A stretch of 64,000 bases of DNA. Source: Paulinella micropora. Lineage: Eukaryota > Cercozoa > Imbricatea > Euglyphida. Positions 34,641 to 46,698 of this stretch are shown piece by piece. Positions within the stretch are counted from its first letter, which is position 1; each line of letters begins with the position of its first letter. The stretch spans positions 362,689-426,688 of the forward strand of contig BJOX01000376.1 of the NCBI GenBank assembly GCA_009731375.1, written 5' to 3'. The position numbers were made by a program, and so were the translations under genes. Below the pieces are notes generated by a model. That model saw only the letters and a list, made by a program, of their open reading frames with translations, did no database searches and was not told where the DNA came from.

Positions 34641-35150
34641 GCACCAAAATGAATGACTGAGAATGCTCCAAGGCTCTAAGAGTTGTGCCAGCAGGGTTTA
34701 TGCCGGTTACCTCCGGCAATTGATCGTACCTGTCGGCCGTGGATGGGGGGGGGCTGGCCCCCCCCCCCCCCCCCCCCCCCCCCNNNNNNNNNNAATCGAA
34801 TTTGCCGGCGCCAAAATGAATGGCTGAGAATGCTCCAAGGCTCCCAAAGTTGTGCCAGAAGGGTTGAGGGGCTAATTTTTTTGTTTTCACAACCTCGGGA
34901 CGCGCTCTAGGTAGTGAACCAGTTGATTAACGAAGATTTTGGCAAAGTGCCAAAATGAATGGCTGAGAATGTTCTAAGGCTCTAAGAGTTGTGCCAGAGC
35001 GGCTTAGAGGCTGATGCTTTGTGTTTTCGCAAGCTTGTCACGAGCTCTTTCTTAGAAATATAGTTGAAATTATGATTATTGAATGTAATGGCAAAGTAGT
35101 GCCAAATGAATGGCTGAGGCTGCTCCAAGGCTGTAGAAGTTGTGCATGTG
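34641..35150. repeat. ~140-150-bp tandem repeats
   Basis: CCAAAATGAATGGCTGAGAA followed by TGCTCCAAGGCTCTAAGAGT recurs at about 34643, 34811, 34950 and 35101 with few changes. Gaps at 34784-34793 and 35192-35660, both inside G/C runs, interrupt or end the array. Confidence 0.85.
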
Positions 35151-35660
35151 AGGATGGGGAAGATGGGGGGGGGGGGGGGGGGGGGGGGGGGNNNNNNNNN
35201 NNNNNNNNNNNNNNNNNNNNNNNNNNNNNNNNNNNNNNNNNNNNNNNNNNNNNNNNNNNNNNNNNNNNNNNNNNNNNNNNNNNNNNNNNNNNNNNNNNNN
35301 NNNNNNNNNNNNNNNNNNNNNNNNNNNNNNNNNNNNNNNNNNNNNNNNNNNNNNNNNNNNNNNNNNNNNNNNNNNNNNNNNNNNNNNNNNNNNNNNNNNN
35401 NNNNNNNNNNNNNNNNNNNNNNNNNNNNNNNNNNNNNNNNNNNNNNNNNNNNNNNNNNNNNNNNNNNNNNNNNNNNNNNNNNNNNNNNNNNNNNNNNNNN
35501 NNNNNNNNNNNNNNNNNNNNNNNNNNNNNNNNNNNNNNNNNNNNNNNNNNNNNNNNNNNNNNNNNNNNNNNNNNNNNNNNNNNNNNNNNNNNNNNNNNNN
35601 NNNNNNNNNNNNNNNNNNNNNNNNNNNNNNNNNNNNNNNNNNNNNNNNNNNNNNNNNNNN

Positions 35661-35730
35661 GTACTCCCCTCACGGGTGAGACGATGGAGGCGCATGTGCA
35701 GAAATGCATCAGCCATTGACAGAGAAGCAC

Positions 35731-35798
<68 letters not shown>
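35661..35798 (+). mobile_element. SINE, 3' end only, with (ATT)n tail
   Basis: After the gap the sequence matches the last 70 bp of the tRNA-derived SINE (CTCACGGGTGAGACGATGGA to AGAGAAGCACTATTATT), followed by about 70 bp of ATT tail. Confidence 0.85.
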
Positions 35799-36060
35799 GT
35801 GGCACCGCGATAGCCCAGTGGTCAAGTTCAATACCATCTGGGACCTGTCGCCAGTTCGATTACCGTCGGTGCCAAGTATTTTCAAAGTGTGTTTTGTTTG
35901 AAGGTATTGGTCTGTCTGGAAGGCTTGGGACTGCCCTGCGGGGGCATCAGTAGAGCTATCGGTCAAATCTTCGTACTCCCCTCGCGGGTGAGACGATGGA
36001 GGCACATGTGCAGATTTGCATCCGCTATTGACAAAAGAAGCCCTATAATAATAATTAATA
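35799..36060 (+). mobile_element. tRNA-derived SINE, full-length copy
   Basis: Internal RNA polymerase III promoter: A box TAGCCCAGTGG at 35811-35821 fits TRGYNNARNNG, and B box GTTCGATTACC starting at 35854 fits GWTCRANNC, 43 bp apart. The tRNA-like head ends with GGTGCCA. Body about 170 bp, tail (ATA)n/(ATT)n. It is inserted immediately after the ATT tail of another copy. About 85% similar to the copy at 50.6 kb by eye. Confidence 0.85.
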
Positions 36061-36135
36061 ATTAATAATAATAATAATAATAGTAATAATAACAATAGTC
36101 ATCATTTTTATTCTTATTCATTAGCGTCGAGGAGT

Positions 36136-38226
36136 ATGGGCGCTAGCGACTCTGCTACCAGCTCGGTTAGCGTCTCTCCTTCTCAGTCTGCTAGCGATTC
36201 TGCTACCAATTCGGTTAGTGTGACTGCTTCTCCTTCTTTGACGAGCTCGGTTAGCGTGACTGCTTCTCCTTCTTTGACGAGCTCGGTGAGTGTGACTGCT
36301 TCTGCTTCGAGCTCGGTGAGCGTGACTGCTTCTCCTTCTTTGACGAGCTCGATTAGCGTGACTGCTTCTCCTTCTTTGACGAGCTCGGTTAGCGTGACTG
36401 CTTCTACTTCTTTGACGAGCTCGGTATCGCTGTCTACCACCAGCTCGGTTAGCGTCTCTCCTTCTCAGTCCGTGTCGAGGAGTGTGGGCGCTAGCGATTC
36501 TGCTACCAGTTCGGTTAGCGTCTCGGCTTCTCCTTCTTTGACGAGCTCGGTTAGCGAAACTGCTTCTCCTTCTTTGACGAGCTCGATTAGCGTGACTGCT
36601 TCTCCTTCTTTGACGAGCTCGGTGAGCGTGACTGCTTCTGCTTCTTTGACGAGCTCGGTGAGTGTGACTACTTCTCCTTCTTTGACGAGCTCGGTGAGTG
36701 TGACTGCTTCTCCTTCTTTGACGAGCACGGTTAGCGTGACTGCTTCTCCTTCTTTGACGAGCTCGGTTAGCGTGACTGCTTCTACTTCTTTGACGAGCTC
36801 GGTATCGCTGTCTACCACCAGCTCGGTTAGCGTCTCTCCTTCTCAGTCCGTGTCGAGGAGTGTGGGCGCTAGCGATTCTGCTACCAGTTCGGTTAGCGTC
36901 TCGGCTTCTCCTTCTTTGACGAGCTCGGTTAGCGAAACTGCTTCTCCTTCTTTGACGAGCTCGATTAGCGTGACTGCTTCTCCTTCTTTGACGAGCTCGG
37001 TGAGCGTGACTGCTTCTGCTTCTTTGACGAGCTCGGTGAGTGTGACTACTTCTCCTTCTTTGACGAGCTCGGTGAGTGTGACTGCTTCTCCTTCTTTGAC
37101 GAGCTCGGTGAGCGTGACTGCTTCGAGCTCGTTGAGCGTGACTGCTTCTGCTTCTTTGACGAGCTCGGTGAGTGTGAGTTCTTCTCCTTCTGTGACGAGC
37201 TCGGTGAGTGTCACTGCTTCTCCTTCTTTGACGAGCTCGGTGAGCGTGACTGCTTCTCCTTCTGTAACGAGCTCGGTTAGCGTGACTGCTTCTCCTTCTG
37301 TGACGAGCTCGGTCAGCGTGACTGCTTCTCCTTCGTTGACGAGCTCGGTCAGCGTGACTGCTTCTCCTTCGTTGACGAGCTCGGTGAGTGTGACTGCTTC
37401 TGCTTCTTTGACGAGCTCGGTGAGTGTGACTGCTTCTCCTTCTTTGACGAGCTCGGTGAGCGTGACTGCTTCTCCTTCTTTGACGAGCTCGGTGAGCGTG
37501 ACTGCTTCTCCTTCTGTAACGAGCTCGGTGAGCGTGACTGCTTCTCCTTCTTTAACGAGTTCGGTTAGCGTCTCGGCTTCTTCTTCTTTGACGAGCTCGG
37601 TGAGCGTCTCTCCTTCTCAGTCTGCCACGAGCTCGGTGAGCGTGACGAGCTCGGTTAGCGTCTCTCCTTCTCCGTCATGCATGGAAGTTATCAACCAGCC
37701 TTGTTGCCGCAACAAGACAGGACTCCTTTGCAATACAACAGAAAACAGTATCTGCAACGAAAATATAACTTGTGGTAAGTTCCTTGTCTTGTATGTGTAT
37801 GTGTCTGTGTCTGTGTCTGTGTATTATGTGTATCTGTATTAGTGTATGTGTATGTCTGTGCATGTGTCTGTGTATGTGTATTTGCATTATGTGTTATGTG
37901 GATTATGTGTTATGTGTAGCCAACAAAGCGATGTTCCGTTTTTTGTTATCTCATGTTTTTGCCACTGCGACTTGCTAATTTATGTCTTGCCCTCTGTGTT
38001 CGCAGCTCCCTGCGTCGACACCAGTAATAATAATGCATCAAACTGGGTAAACAGTAAGTTTCCTTGTTGCAACCAAACTCTTGGTGTAATCTGCTTCGGT
38101 GATTTTGTATGTAACGACCCTAACAACCCTGAGCCTGTATGTATGGAACCACCAACGGGACGAAATCTGACTTTGTTAATTTGTGAATGTCCCGGGGGGG
38201 GCATAGTTTTGCCGGGCAATAGATGA
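36136..38226 (+). CDS. Serine-rich repeat protein with cysteine-rich C-terminus, two exons, 5' end missing
   Basis: Exon 1 to 37774, intron 37775-38005 (GTAAGT...TTCGCAG), exon 2 from 38006 to TGA 38224-38226; the split codon (G/CT) keeps the frame. More than 500 residues are 12-residue repeats of the type SSVSVTASPSLT. The C-terminus has two related cysteine-rich blocks: CMEVINQPCCRNKTGLLC and PCVDTSNNN...FPCCNQTLGVICFGDFVC, sharing the CC-N-x-T-L/G-L/V-x-C pattern. Ser/Thr-rich stalk plus Cys module suggests an extracellular or cell-wall glycoprotein. ATG 36136 is only the first Met. The frame is open upstream into the SINE tail and already in mid-repeat, so the signal peptide was probably lost by insertion or assembly. 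Confidence 0.8.
36196..37670 (+). repeat. 36-bp minisatellite with a 378-bp higher-order duplication
   Basis: About 40 in-frame 36-bp units. The block starting at GTGTCGAGG 36472 is repeated from 36850, exactly 378 bp (126 codons) later, including rare variants such as GTTAGCGAAACTGC. The sequence favours AGCTCGG junctions. Multiples of three are preserved throughout, consistent with selection on the frame. Confidence 0.9.
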
Positions 38227-40560
38227 GGACATGGATATCTCATCACTGGCAGTTTGACCGTCATGGTGGGAAGCTTTCCACTGATTCCTAGTAGTGACGA
38301 TGAGTATTGTTAAAAGTGTTTGGATTACAACAACAAAGAAAATAATAATAATATAATAATAATAATCAGTAATAATAATAATAATAATAATATTGCAATA
38401 AAAAAATAATAATGAATAAATAAATAAAAGCGTGACAGTCACGGTACTGTAAACAATTAAGAACTTGAGTGCAAGTGATAACAAAAGAGGGGGGGGGGGG
38501 GAAACGAAATCTGTAGGTAAGACGTCTAAGAATTTGTTCTATCCCATTCTCTTTGAGGATTGTATTTGGTTATATTGCCGACTTACTCTTCCATTTAGCT
38601 ATCGTTGGATGTCTCGTTATATTAGCTCAGTGACGCAAACACAAAAAGGCGCCCAAAGACCAGGATAAAATTGGCATTTCAGACGTCCGACCAGACGAAA
38701 TCTATAAATGAGTTTTTTTTAGAGGATAATTCGGGGGGTGATGTCCACAGTACCCCCTCCCAGTTTTATGACGGAAGGTGACTCCGTTTCCGACATAATA
38801 ATCTTTCAACTGATTTCTTTTCTGACTAATATCAGTTTGGAGTTATTAGTATGTATGAAGACTCATGATACCGTCAACTCACTGCGACGGTTTAGCCGTT
38901 ATAAAACAACAATGATACTTGCCCCGGTGCCAATCGTATATAGACGCTAGCACATTTAGCATATCATTGTAAGGTGTTCCTCTTTCTTCTCTCGACAAGT
39001 TATTTGTGCAGCGGTATATCCAAGTAAAACGTTTTTATGGTTATGTAATAATATTAATATAACGTCGCCACATGATCTTCACTTAGTCTCTATATTACTA
39101 TATATTAATAACAAGCGGTAGTCGGTTTCCATAAATACTGACATTTACTTTTTGTAAGTATATACTCTTGTATAAATCTGTATTATTTATTGTATTATAA
39201 TAAAGTGTCAGGTGATTTGTAACACACACTGTATACTACATCGTTATTACGCTATAGGTTTTACGGGAATTCACTAGTGGAAGTGATTCCTTGTTATTAC
39301 ATGTATTTTAAGATGAATTCTGATTACATTCCGGTTTTGAAGAATACTTCAGGTTCAAAGTTTAATGTTGTATTAGGATAAAGGGGTATGGGGGAAAAGC
39401 TTGGAAGCTTAAATCCCATAGGGCCTTAAATCCTATATTTTACACTTAGCCGTTTACCGGAGTGGTGAAGGTTATTAGGATGTAAATCATTTTACACAAA
39501 GCTGTGACATTCTTATTGATTAACCTCACACATTTGTGAGTTTGGATACAACCACAAGGGATAAATACACAACGAACTCTTATTAAAAGTCTCTATGGCT
39601 GCAATAAGTCCTAACTCCAGAGAGTAGGTGAAATACCAGTAAACAGCTGAGAGGTCACTTCGTTTATTTACGTAGATTTCTATTTGTTTGCAGCCTGACT
39701 TTGGTTGCAAAGTACGATCACGTTTAACATAGATTGAGTTTGTATAGTGTGACACTTGAAATTGCTGGTGTAGCACTTGAAGGAGGGCTTCAAGTCCAAG
39801 TTGTGGGTTCAAGTGTCCGAGATTCGCTTTTGGAAAAAGTCTTTTACAGTCATGATGTAAAAAGCACGGATGTGAACGGCAAATATTATTTTCCTTACTC
39901 TTGACTGCGTGTCCACAAATTTACCGTAACGTGCGTTTTTCGGGAAATCGGGGGAAAAGGCAATAGAGGGGGGAAATGGTAATTGTAAAACTTTGACTTG
40001 ATCGTTTGAAGTCATTCCTGGACGAAATCGAAAACTAGTTAGTGAAGTCGAAACGTCGTGCAGAGGAGAATCTAACGGGCCGGTCAGAAACATTAGAATG
40101 TCAACGGTAGTGGTTTTGGCCGGTCGTTAAAGTGCTCAGTCTGATAGTTCCCCCCCCCCCCCAGACGTAACGGTTGAGTAGAGTTGCGTACAGAGTGAGT
40201 GACTAACGATTGGTCAGTGACTTGTCTCAGAAAAAAAAGGAAAAGGAGAAAAGAGAAAGATTAGTCTCTTTAAACCCAGGAGGAGGATGAAAAAGAAGTG
40301 CGTCGATGTGTAGCGCATTGTAGACGGAGATCAGCCGGGGCCGGATCGGGATGCGGAAGCGGGACTGAGACAATTGAGGCGCAGTAGCGATGCGTTGATA
40401 TCGGGGAGCTGACATCGAGCCGTAGGAAGCTAGGTGGCCATGTATCGCACAGCCGAGATGAACCAAATTTAATGCACCAATTATGCCGTGCCGATATAGT
40501 CACTGAGGTGTTCAGGTTCGATGAGAATGATCGTTGACCTGCATGGGTAAAGGAGTACGC
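38227..40560. other. AT-rich intergenic region
   Basis: Short AAT microsatellites (38340-38430) and poly-G or poly-C runs near 38495 and 40150. Minus-strand frames of 94-125 codons at 39.5-40.6 kb show no recognisable features. Confidence 0.5.
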
Positions 40561-40564
40561 GGAC

Positions 40565-41020
40565 TTGACAACGTTACAGCTGAACAGGGCGCAGGAGAAA
40601 GTGGCTGCGCTGGAAGCGAAACTGGCCAGGACGAAGGCAAGCATCAAAGTGATGCGGGTTCAGGCTGGGCAAATTGGGTCGGAATCGGACGGGGAGGACA
40701 AGTCCGAGAGGGAGGAGGATGACGAGGACGAGGAGGATGACGAGGACAGGGACTCGGAGGACGACCCTGAACGACAGGAGAAAGACATGGACAACCCGTT
40801 CCTGGACACCCTCGCGGATGCACCGCGTGCCTTTATAAGGGAAGCGAACTTCAAGTTGGCGAATGCCGAAGACCATTGGAGTAGAGTGGATCGGCTTGCT
40901 AGGGAGTACAAGAGGCAAGTTAGTGATGAAGGGAAACAGGAACCAAAACGGCATGTGGACAGTGCACAAGCGAAAGTTGGGCGCCGATGTCTGGTTCCTA
41001 GGACAGCAACATGCACGTAA
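40565..41020 (+). CDS. Acidic coiled-coil exon, unrecognised
   Basis: Open frame preceded by a good acceptor (GACAACGTTACAG). It reads LNRAQEKVAALEAKLARTKA, a heptad-like coiled coil, then a long Glu/Asp tract (REEDDEDEEDDEDRDSEDD) and FLDTLADAPRAFIREANFKL. Composition suggests a nuclear or scaffold protein. It may be the 5' part of the lysine-rich gene that follows; the linking intron would contain the palindrome array at 41.05-41.3 kb. Confidence 0.4.
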   Translation: MTTLQLNRAQEKVAALEAKLARTKASIKVMRVQAGQIGSESDGEDKSEREEDDEDEEDDEDRDSEDDPERQEKDMDNPFLDTLADAPRAFIREANFKLANAEDHWSRVDRLAREYKRQVSDEGKQEPKRHVDSAQAKVGRRCLVPRTATCT

Positions 41021-41049
41021 GCAGCCCCCAGCCCTATGTTGTTGAATTT

Positions 41050-41310
41050 GTGAATGCATGCATTGAAATTTCAATGCATGCATTGAAATCACTTTTCAGC
41101 TTTCAATGCATGCATTGAAATTTCAATGCATCCTGCATAAAATTTCAATGCATGCATTGAAAGCTGAACAATGATTTCAATGCATGCATTGAAACTTCAA
41201 GGCATCCTGCATTGAAACTTCAATGCATGCATTGAAATCACTTTTCAGCTTTCAATGCATGCATTGAAATTTCAATTCAGGATGCATTGAAATTTCAATG
41301 CATGGATTGT
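41050..41310. repeat. Palindrome array, core CAATGCATGCATTG
   Basis: About nine copies of the self-complementary unit TTTCAATGCATGCATTGAAA or shortened forms, separated by 5-25 bp. Lies between two putative exons. Confidence 0.9.
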
Positions 41311-41314
41311 AATC

Positions 41315-42419
41315 ATGTCTGTATGCTCGCAAAGCTATACTGTGGGCCGTCGGTCAGCAAAAGAGGTGAAGAAGGAGAAGAAGGACAAGAAAGAGAAGAA
41401 GGGGAAGCAGGACAAGAAAGAGAAGACGGACTCGAAGGAGGAGAACAAGGATGCCTTCAAGGAGCCCTCAGCAAAGAAGGCTGCCAGCGTATGTATGTAT
41501 GTATGTATGTATGTACGTACATACGTATTTATCTATGTATGTATGTATGTATATAAGGAGCCCCCAGCGACCGAGCGAAGAAGGCTGCCAGCAAGCAGCA
41601 GCCCCCAGCGAAGAAGGCTGCCAGCAAGCAGCAGCCCCAACCGAAGGCTGCCAGCAAGAAGCCGCCGACCACACCGCAGACCAAGAAGCCCCCCGCAGCC
41701 CCCTCCAAAGCTTCTTCATCTTCGTCATCGTCCAGCGCGACTGCCGATACTTCGGCTCTGCCAGCGTCCTCGCCCAGCGCGACTGCAGATGCTGCGTCTA
41801 CATCTCCGGCATCGTCAAGCCCGGGGCCGCCTGCCGCGCTTCCGGCCGCTGAGCCCAGTCCGTCTGCGTCATCGTCCACCTCACCTGCTTCCAACCTCGT
41901 AGCCAACCAGGTACTCTGTGTTCATGATGTACCCCTATCTCCTTACCTCTGTTCATGGTATATCCCCCTTGTGTCCATGATATACAGGCGATAAGAGGGG
42001 CTGTGGTGAAGATAGCGAAGTTGTGGGCAGAACAGCATCCAGTCCAGGCAGGACAGAGACTGCGACTGCAGACTGGATATAACAGTGGTTTCCTGTCCCT
42101 CGTCGATGCGGGCAGCGAGGCAGGACTATGTGCTGTGGTAGTCCCTAAACACGCGAGTCAGATGGGGAAGCTGTGGGTGGGCAAGCCACACACACCCATC
42201 ATGGGTTTTGGTGGTCGGCACGTTGTAGATGAGAATATTAATAAGACTCGGGCCGAACGTTCCATGTTTAGGGAGGAGCACAGAGATGCCAGGGGAGTAG
42301 AAGGTGCTGCAGGAGAAATGATAGTTTTCACTGATGACATGAGAAGCAGAGTACTGGAGGCGCGGTCGGAAAGCTTGCTGGCCCTGCATAAGAGGCTAGT
42401 GCTAGAGGGGGGGGGGGGG
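41315..42419 (+). CDS. Lysine-rich, Ala/Ser-rich protein with possible Rossmann domain, three exons, interrupted by gap
   Basis: Exon 41315-41488, intron 41489-41580 (GTATGT, made of GTAT repeats), exon 41581-41910, intron 41911-41987 (GTACTC...ATACAG), exon 41988 to the gap at 42422; all phase 0. The N-terminus is Lys/Glu-rich (EVKKEKKDKKEKKGKQDKK), then AAxK repeats like histone H1 tails (AKKAASKQQPPAKKAASKQ) and a Ser/Ala/Pro linker. Exon 3 is globular: IRGAVVKIAKLWAEQHPVQA, SGFLSLVDAGSEAGLCAVVV, HTPIMGFGGRHVVDENI. The VDAGSEAG loop could be a SAM-binding motif I, and the 44.0-kb exon could be its C-terminal half. Function otherwise unknown. Confidence 0.5.
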
Positions 42420-43139
42420 GGNNNNNNNNNNNNNNNNNNNNNNNNNNNNNNNNNNNNNNNNNNNNNNNNNNNNNNNNNNNNNNNNNNNNNNNNNNNNNNN
42501 NNNNNNNNNNNNNNNNNNNNNNNNNNNNNNNNNNNNNNNNNNNNNNNNNNNNNNNNNNNNNNNNNNNNNNNNNNNNNNNNNNNNNNNNNNNNNNNNNNNN
42601 NNNNNNNNNNNNNNNNNNNNNNNNNNNNNNNNNNNNNNNNNNNNNNNNNNNNNNNNNNNNNNNNNNNNNNNNNNNNNNNNNNNNNNNNNNNNNNNNNNNN
42701 NNNNNNNNNNNNNNNNNNNNNNNNNNNNNNNNNNNNNNNNNNNNNNNNNNNNNNNNNNNNNNNNNNNNNNNNNNNNNNNNNNNNNNNNNNNNNNNNNNNN
42801 NNNNNNNNNNNNNNNNNNNNNNNNNNNNNNNNNNNNNNNNNNNNNNNNNNNNNNNNNNNNNNNNNNNNNNNNNNNNNNNNNGGGGGGTGGGGGGGGGGGG
42901 GGGGGGGGGGTTTGCGCAGCATAGCTCTCAGCCAAACTGTGTCGCGATTGAAACTAGGGGAGTCGTTGTTCTTTATTCTTTGTTGCCGATTTTTTTTGGG
43001 GAATTTATTACTATTTACTACGGCAAGAGGTGCGTAGCTTGGCTGCGTGAAAAATGTGGTAAACAGCTGGATGACATGGCGTGGAACACCGTCACCCCAT
43101 GAGGTGTGCATGTAGATTTCAAGCGATGATTGAGATTGC

Positions 43140-43360
43140 ATTGCATGCCTTGATTTCAATCATTTCTTGAAGCCTTCAATGCATGCATTGAAATTTCAAC
43201 GTATCCTGCATTGAAGTTTCAATGCATGCATTGAAAGCTGAAAAGTTTTTTCCATGCAATTATGCAATGAAATTTCAATGCTCGCTGCAGGGAATTTCAA
43301 TGCATGCAATGAAATTTCAATGCTCGCTGCAGGGAAATTTCAATGCAAGCATTGAAATCT
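43140..43360. repeat. Palindrome array (CAATGCATGCATTG type) and GA dinucleotide run
   Basis: About five palindrome copies, some degenerate, followed by (GA)n at 43368-43420. A second (GA)n lies at 43618-43663. Confidence 0.85.
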
Positions 43361-43414
<54 letters not shown>

Positions 43415-43615
43415 GAGAGATTCTCCTCGCGTAGAACTGCTGCCGTAACCAAACCAATGCCACCTGAAACGATGCTCGTTGGCAATGTAGCACGCGAATC
43501 ATCATATTAATTCAGATGCGCGTGTCACATTGCTGCCGTAACACAAATGTCAAAGGCGGGTCGACATATCTGGAGATGTCTGGACATGTGGCATACAGAG
43601 CCCAACTTTACTACC

Positions 43616-43666
<51 letters not shown>

Positions 43667-44020
43667 CCTGTTCTGTCTCTGTGACTAGGCGAAGCGAGCA
43701 ATCATGCGAACGCTGCCTCGATGGACTTGCACTGAGAGTGCTTGTCGACACTGTCCGATTGTCACTCCTGTGGCACAGAGAGCCCAACTTTACTACCCTA
43801 TCCTCCTAACGACTGGAAGATAAAAGAAGTTGCAGCTATGATAAAAAGCTTTTAGGCATAGTATAGATAAGATTCAAGTTTCCCCGCGAGGCGTGGAGGG
43901 AACTTTGACTCTCCAGGGGGTGCTGGCTGTATATATTGGACAGTGTGCCACTTGCTGATAGAAAGAAGAGCATCAAGACATAGGTTGTGGCGGCGCCGAG
44001 GGCATGTTTTAGTAGCAGCC

Positions 44021-44482
44021 ATGATGTTTGGGTTTGCAAAAGTGGCGGGACTAGAGCAAAGCGATTTTAGAGAACAGTGGTCTTTACGGATCCAAAATGC
44101 ACGCGAACTAAGGGCTACTAGGCAGTATCGGGACTTGTGGACACAATCAGATCCTCAAATTCTATGGAACATGCAAGTGCAGGACCTTGCCGGGCTGAAA
44201 CGGTACTTCCAATGTTATCGTTGGCACGGATTGGTCACCATTTACTTGTTCTGGACAGAGTGGACAGCTAGCGAGAAAGTCGTTGTTCTAGAATACATAC
44301 GCAATAATACCCAAGTCAGGAAAGTTTGCATTGCAGATGAGTGTAGGCGCCCGCAGGGACATAGGCGGACTTTTGAATTCATGAACAGAGCGGGTTTTAT
44401 TATGTACGGACATAGATCAGGGCTTTCCATATCTTGCACCTCAGGGTCAGAAAGATTTGCGTTAGTTTGTTGGCAGCGATAG
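44021..44482 (+). CDS. C-terminal half of a probable Rossmann methyltransferase-like protein
   Basis: The frame runs from at least 43943; ATG 44021 (MMFGFAKVAGLEQSDFREQW) is a plausible start, or the exon may be spliced in. Stop TAG 44480. LVTIYLFWTEWTASEKVVVL followed by IRNNTQVRKVCIADECRRPQ aligns by eye with ISVAMFLFWKGWNPFHKQQI and LGEFRVKYLMVVDSCRSH of the minus-strand methyltransferase gene at 49.3-50.2 kb, and both end in a short S-G-S/G-x-x-A-x-x-x-x strand. No motif I is present in this exon, so the N-terminal half must be elsewhere, possibly in the exon before the 42.4-kb gap. Confidence 0.55.
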   Translation: MMFGFAKVAGLEQSDFREQWSLRIQNARELRATRQYRDLWTQSDPQILWNMQVQDLAGLKRYFQCYRWHGLVTIYLFWTEWTASEKVVVLEYIRNNTQVRKVCIADECRRPQGHRRTFEFMNRAGFIMYGHRSGLSISCTSGSERFALVCWQR

Positions 44483-44809
44483 GTGCTATGATCAGTGCCG
44501 CAATCCATGTTGCTGAAGTATTTGCTGTGTTAGCAGTATCACTTCGTCAATGCAGTGGTTGACTTGCACCCCCCGCTGGAACTGCACATCATGGATGACG
44601 GTAAGGTCACGAACACAGTTACTGGTGCAGCAGGTGAGTTTCTTGAAGAGAACGAGCTTGTCGTAGCCTAAGGGGTTAAACAGTTAGGCAACTGGCCGGG
44701 GGGGAACCGTAACTCCCAGAAGGGTAGAGAGCCCAGGACAGAGGCAAGCAGAGAGTTAGGGATACTAGTTAGTGGGTTAGTTTATTCAGAAACAACAGAT
44801 TTTCAGAAG

Positions 44810-45133
44810 TTGCACCGCCTCATAATGACAAGGGAGTATGTAGATGATTTCATTAGGTGCGCAAGGAGGCCAGCGCAAAGTACTAAAGGAAAAGGTCAAG
44901 CAAGAGTGGAAGCAAAAGGGGCAGGAAAAAGCCAAGCACACAACATAGTTAGTAAGGAGCAAGCTAAGAAAGAAAAGGGAAGAGAAAAGTGGTGTTATCC
45001 AGAGATACCAAAAGGACAGCCAGATGAAAAACTTGGAAAACGAAGTAGAGCGCCTAGCGAGAGGGTGAGGGATTGGGATGGTGATTGGAGATCAAATGCA
45101 ACGCAAAAATTACAAAACAAGAAGAAGAAATAA
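44810..45133 (+). CDS. Basic hypothetical protein
   Basis: A 107-codon frame: MTREYVDDFIRCARRPAQST followed by a Lys/Gly/Ala-rich region and a Lys-rich end (NKKKK). It might be a separate small exon downstream of the 44.0-kb gene. Weak support. Confidence 0.3.
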   Translation: MHRLIMTREYVDDFIRCARRPAQSTKGKGQARVEAKGAGKSQAHNIVSKEQAKKEKGREKWCYPEIPKGQPDEKLGKRSRAPSERVRDWDGDWRSNATQKLQNKKKK

Positions 45134-45239
45134 AAGAAAAATTCAAATGATAGATTTTCAAAAATCCGAATGGTAACATTAAAAAAATCTGTATGCTAGT
45201 GATGAAGCAATGTACCTTGAATACTGCCGGCATACTGCT

Positions 45240-45850
45240 GGCATTAAAGTGTTAATGCATGCATCACCATTACTTTTCGACGCATGCATTGAAATTTCAA
45301 TGTATTTGCACTGAAATCTCAATGCATGCATTGGACATTTGCATTGATATTTCTACGCATGCATTGAAAATAATTCAATGCATGCATTGAGATTTCAATG
45401 CATGCATTGAATTTTTTCAAGGCATGCATTGAAATTTCAATGCATGATGCATTGAGATTTCAATGCATGCGTTGAAATTTCAATGCATCATGCATTGAAA
45501 TTTCAATGCATGCATTGAATTGTTTTCAATGCATGCATTGAAAATCATTTTAATGTATACATCGAAATCGTTTACTCCGGACTCGGTATCTTTAATAAAC
45601 TCCCAGCGTGTTGACTAGGACTGTGAGGTAGGATGCATTGACAACCTCGATGCATGCATTGAAATTTCAATGCATGCATTAAAAAAATCTGATGCACTTT
45701 GATGCATACATTGAAAATTTTTAAATCATTGTTTCAATGCATGCATTGAAATTTCATGATCAATGCATGCGTTGAAAAATTTTCAATTCATGCATTAAAA
45801 AATTTTCAATGCATGCATTGAAAATTTTTTAATGCATGCATTGAACCTAT
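45240..45850. repeat. Largest CAATGCATGCATTG palindrome array
   Basis: More than 20 copies of TTTCAATGCATGCATTGAAA-like units over 600 bp, some joined by only a few bases, others with TGATGC inserts in the arm. Confidence 0.95.
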
Positions 45851-46623
45851 AACGTGTTATAATGGTAATTGTACTAAGACTAGTAAGACTTCGCACTTAA
45901 GTATAATTATAAACTTGTACATGTTCAAAATATAGATAATCTTATAATTATAATTATTAATTAATATTACTAGTATATAAGAACACTAAAGTTATAATTA
46001 TATCTTAATATTAATATCAATATTGTACATGTATACGTATCTGCTATATATCCTGCATATAGCTATAGTGTATGCCTTAACATCTAATTATAATTATAAT
46101 TATAAATATGCATAAGTACTAGTCAGTTACTAAGCATAGTAAGCTCGCTCACTCTATCTTCCGCAGCGCAGCTCTTATAATGCTTATGGTTTTCCCACCC
46201 TCCCTGCCTCCTGGTCTAGCTCTTGTAATAGTACTAGTACTAGTACTATAGTAGTAGTAGTAGTAGTAGTAGTAGTAGCTGGTGGGCCATCAATGTTAAA
46301 CTAGTCTCGCCACCCCAGACCCCAAAATTCTCCCAAAACCTTTGGGGGAAGGGGTCTGCAGCTGGTAGAATTGCTTTTGGCAACGGGTGGTGTCAGGACG
46401 ATTTTTCATCCGAATCAACTTCCACACAAAGGAGGACCATTCATTGTACCAGTTCACAACTTTTCAAACCATCTTCCCTGACCTAACTTTTCACACCCAC
46501 AGACGCCTCTCTTAACTCTCCGCTCAGATCCGCTCTTTCCCGTCACTTCCAACCAACTCCCAAAATTTCTCCGCTCAAAATCAAAAAACCCAGAGCATGC
46601 ACGCAGTTCTACCAGACCCTTTC

Positions 46624-46698
<75 letters not shown>

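Noticed and set aside
35811-35880. A tRNA gene at the SINE head
   Set aside because: A and B boxes are present, but the sequence does not fold into a full cloverleaf by eye and is followed by a repeated SINE body and ATT tail.
41050-41310. CRISPR array
   Set aside because: Repeats are palindromic, spacers are very short and mostly fragments of the same repeat, and the context is eukaryotic.
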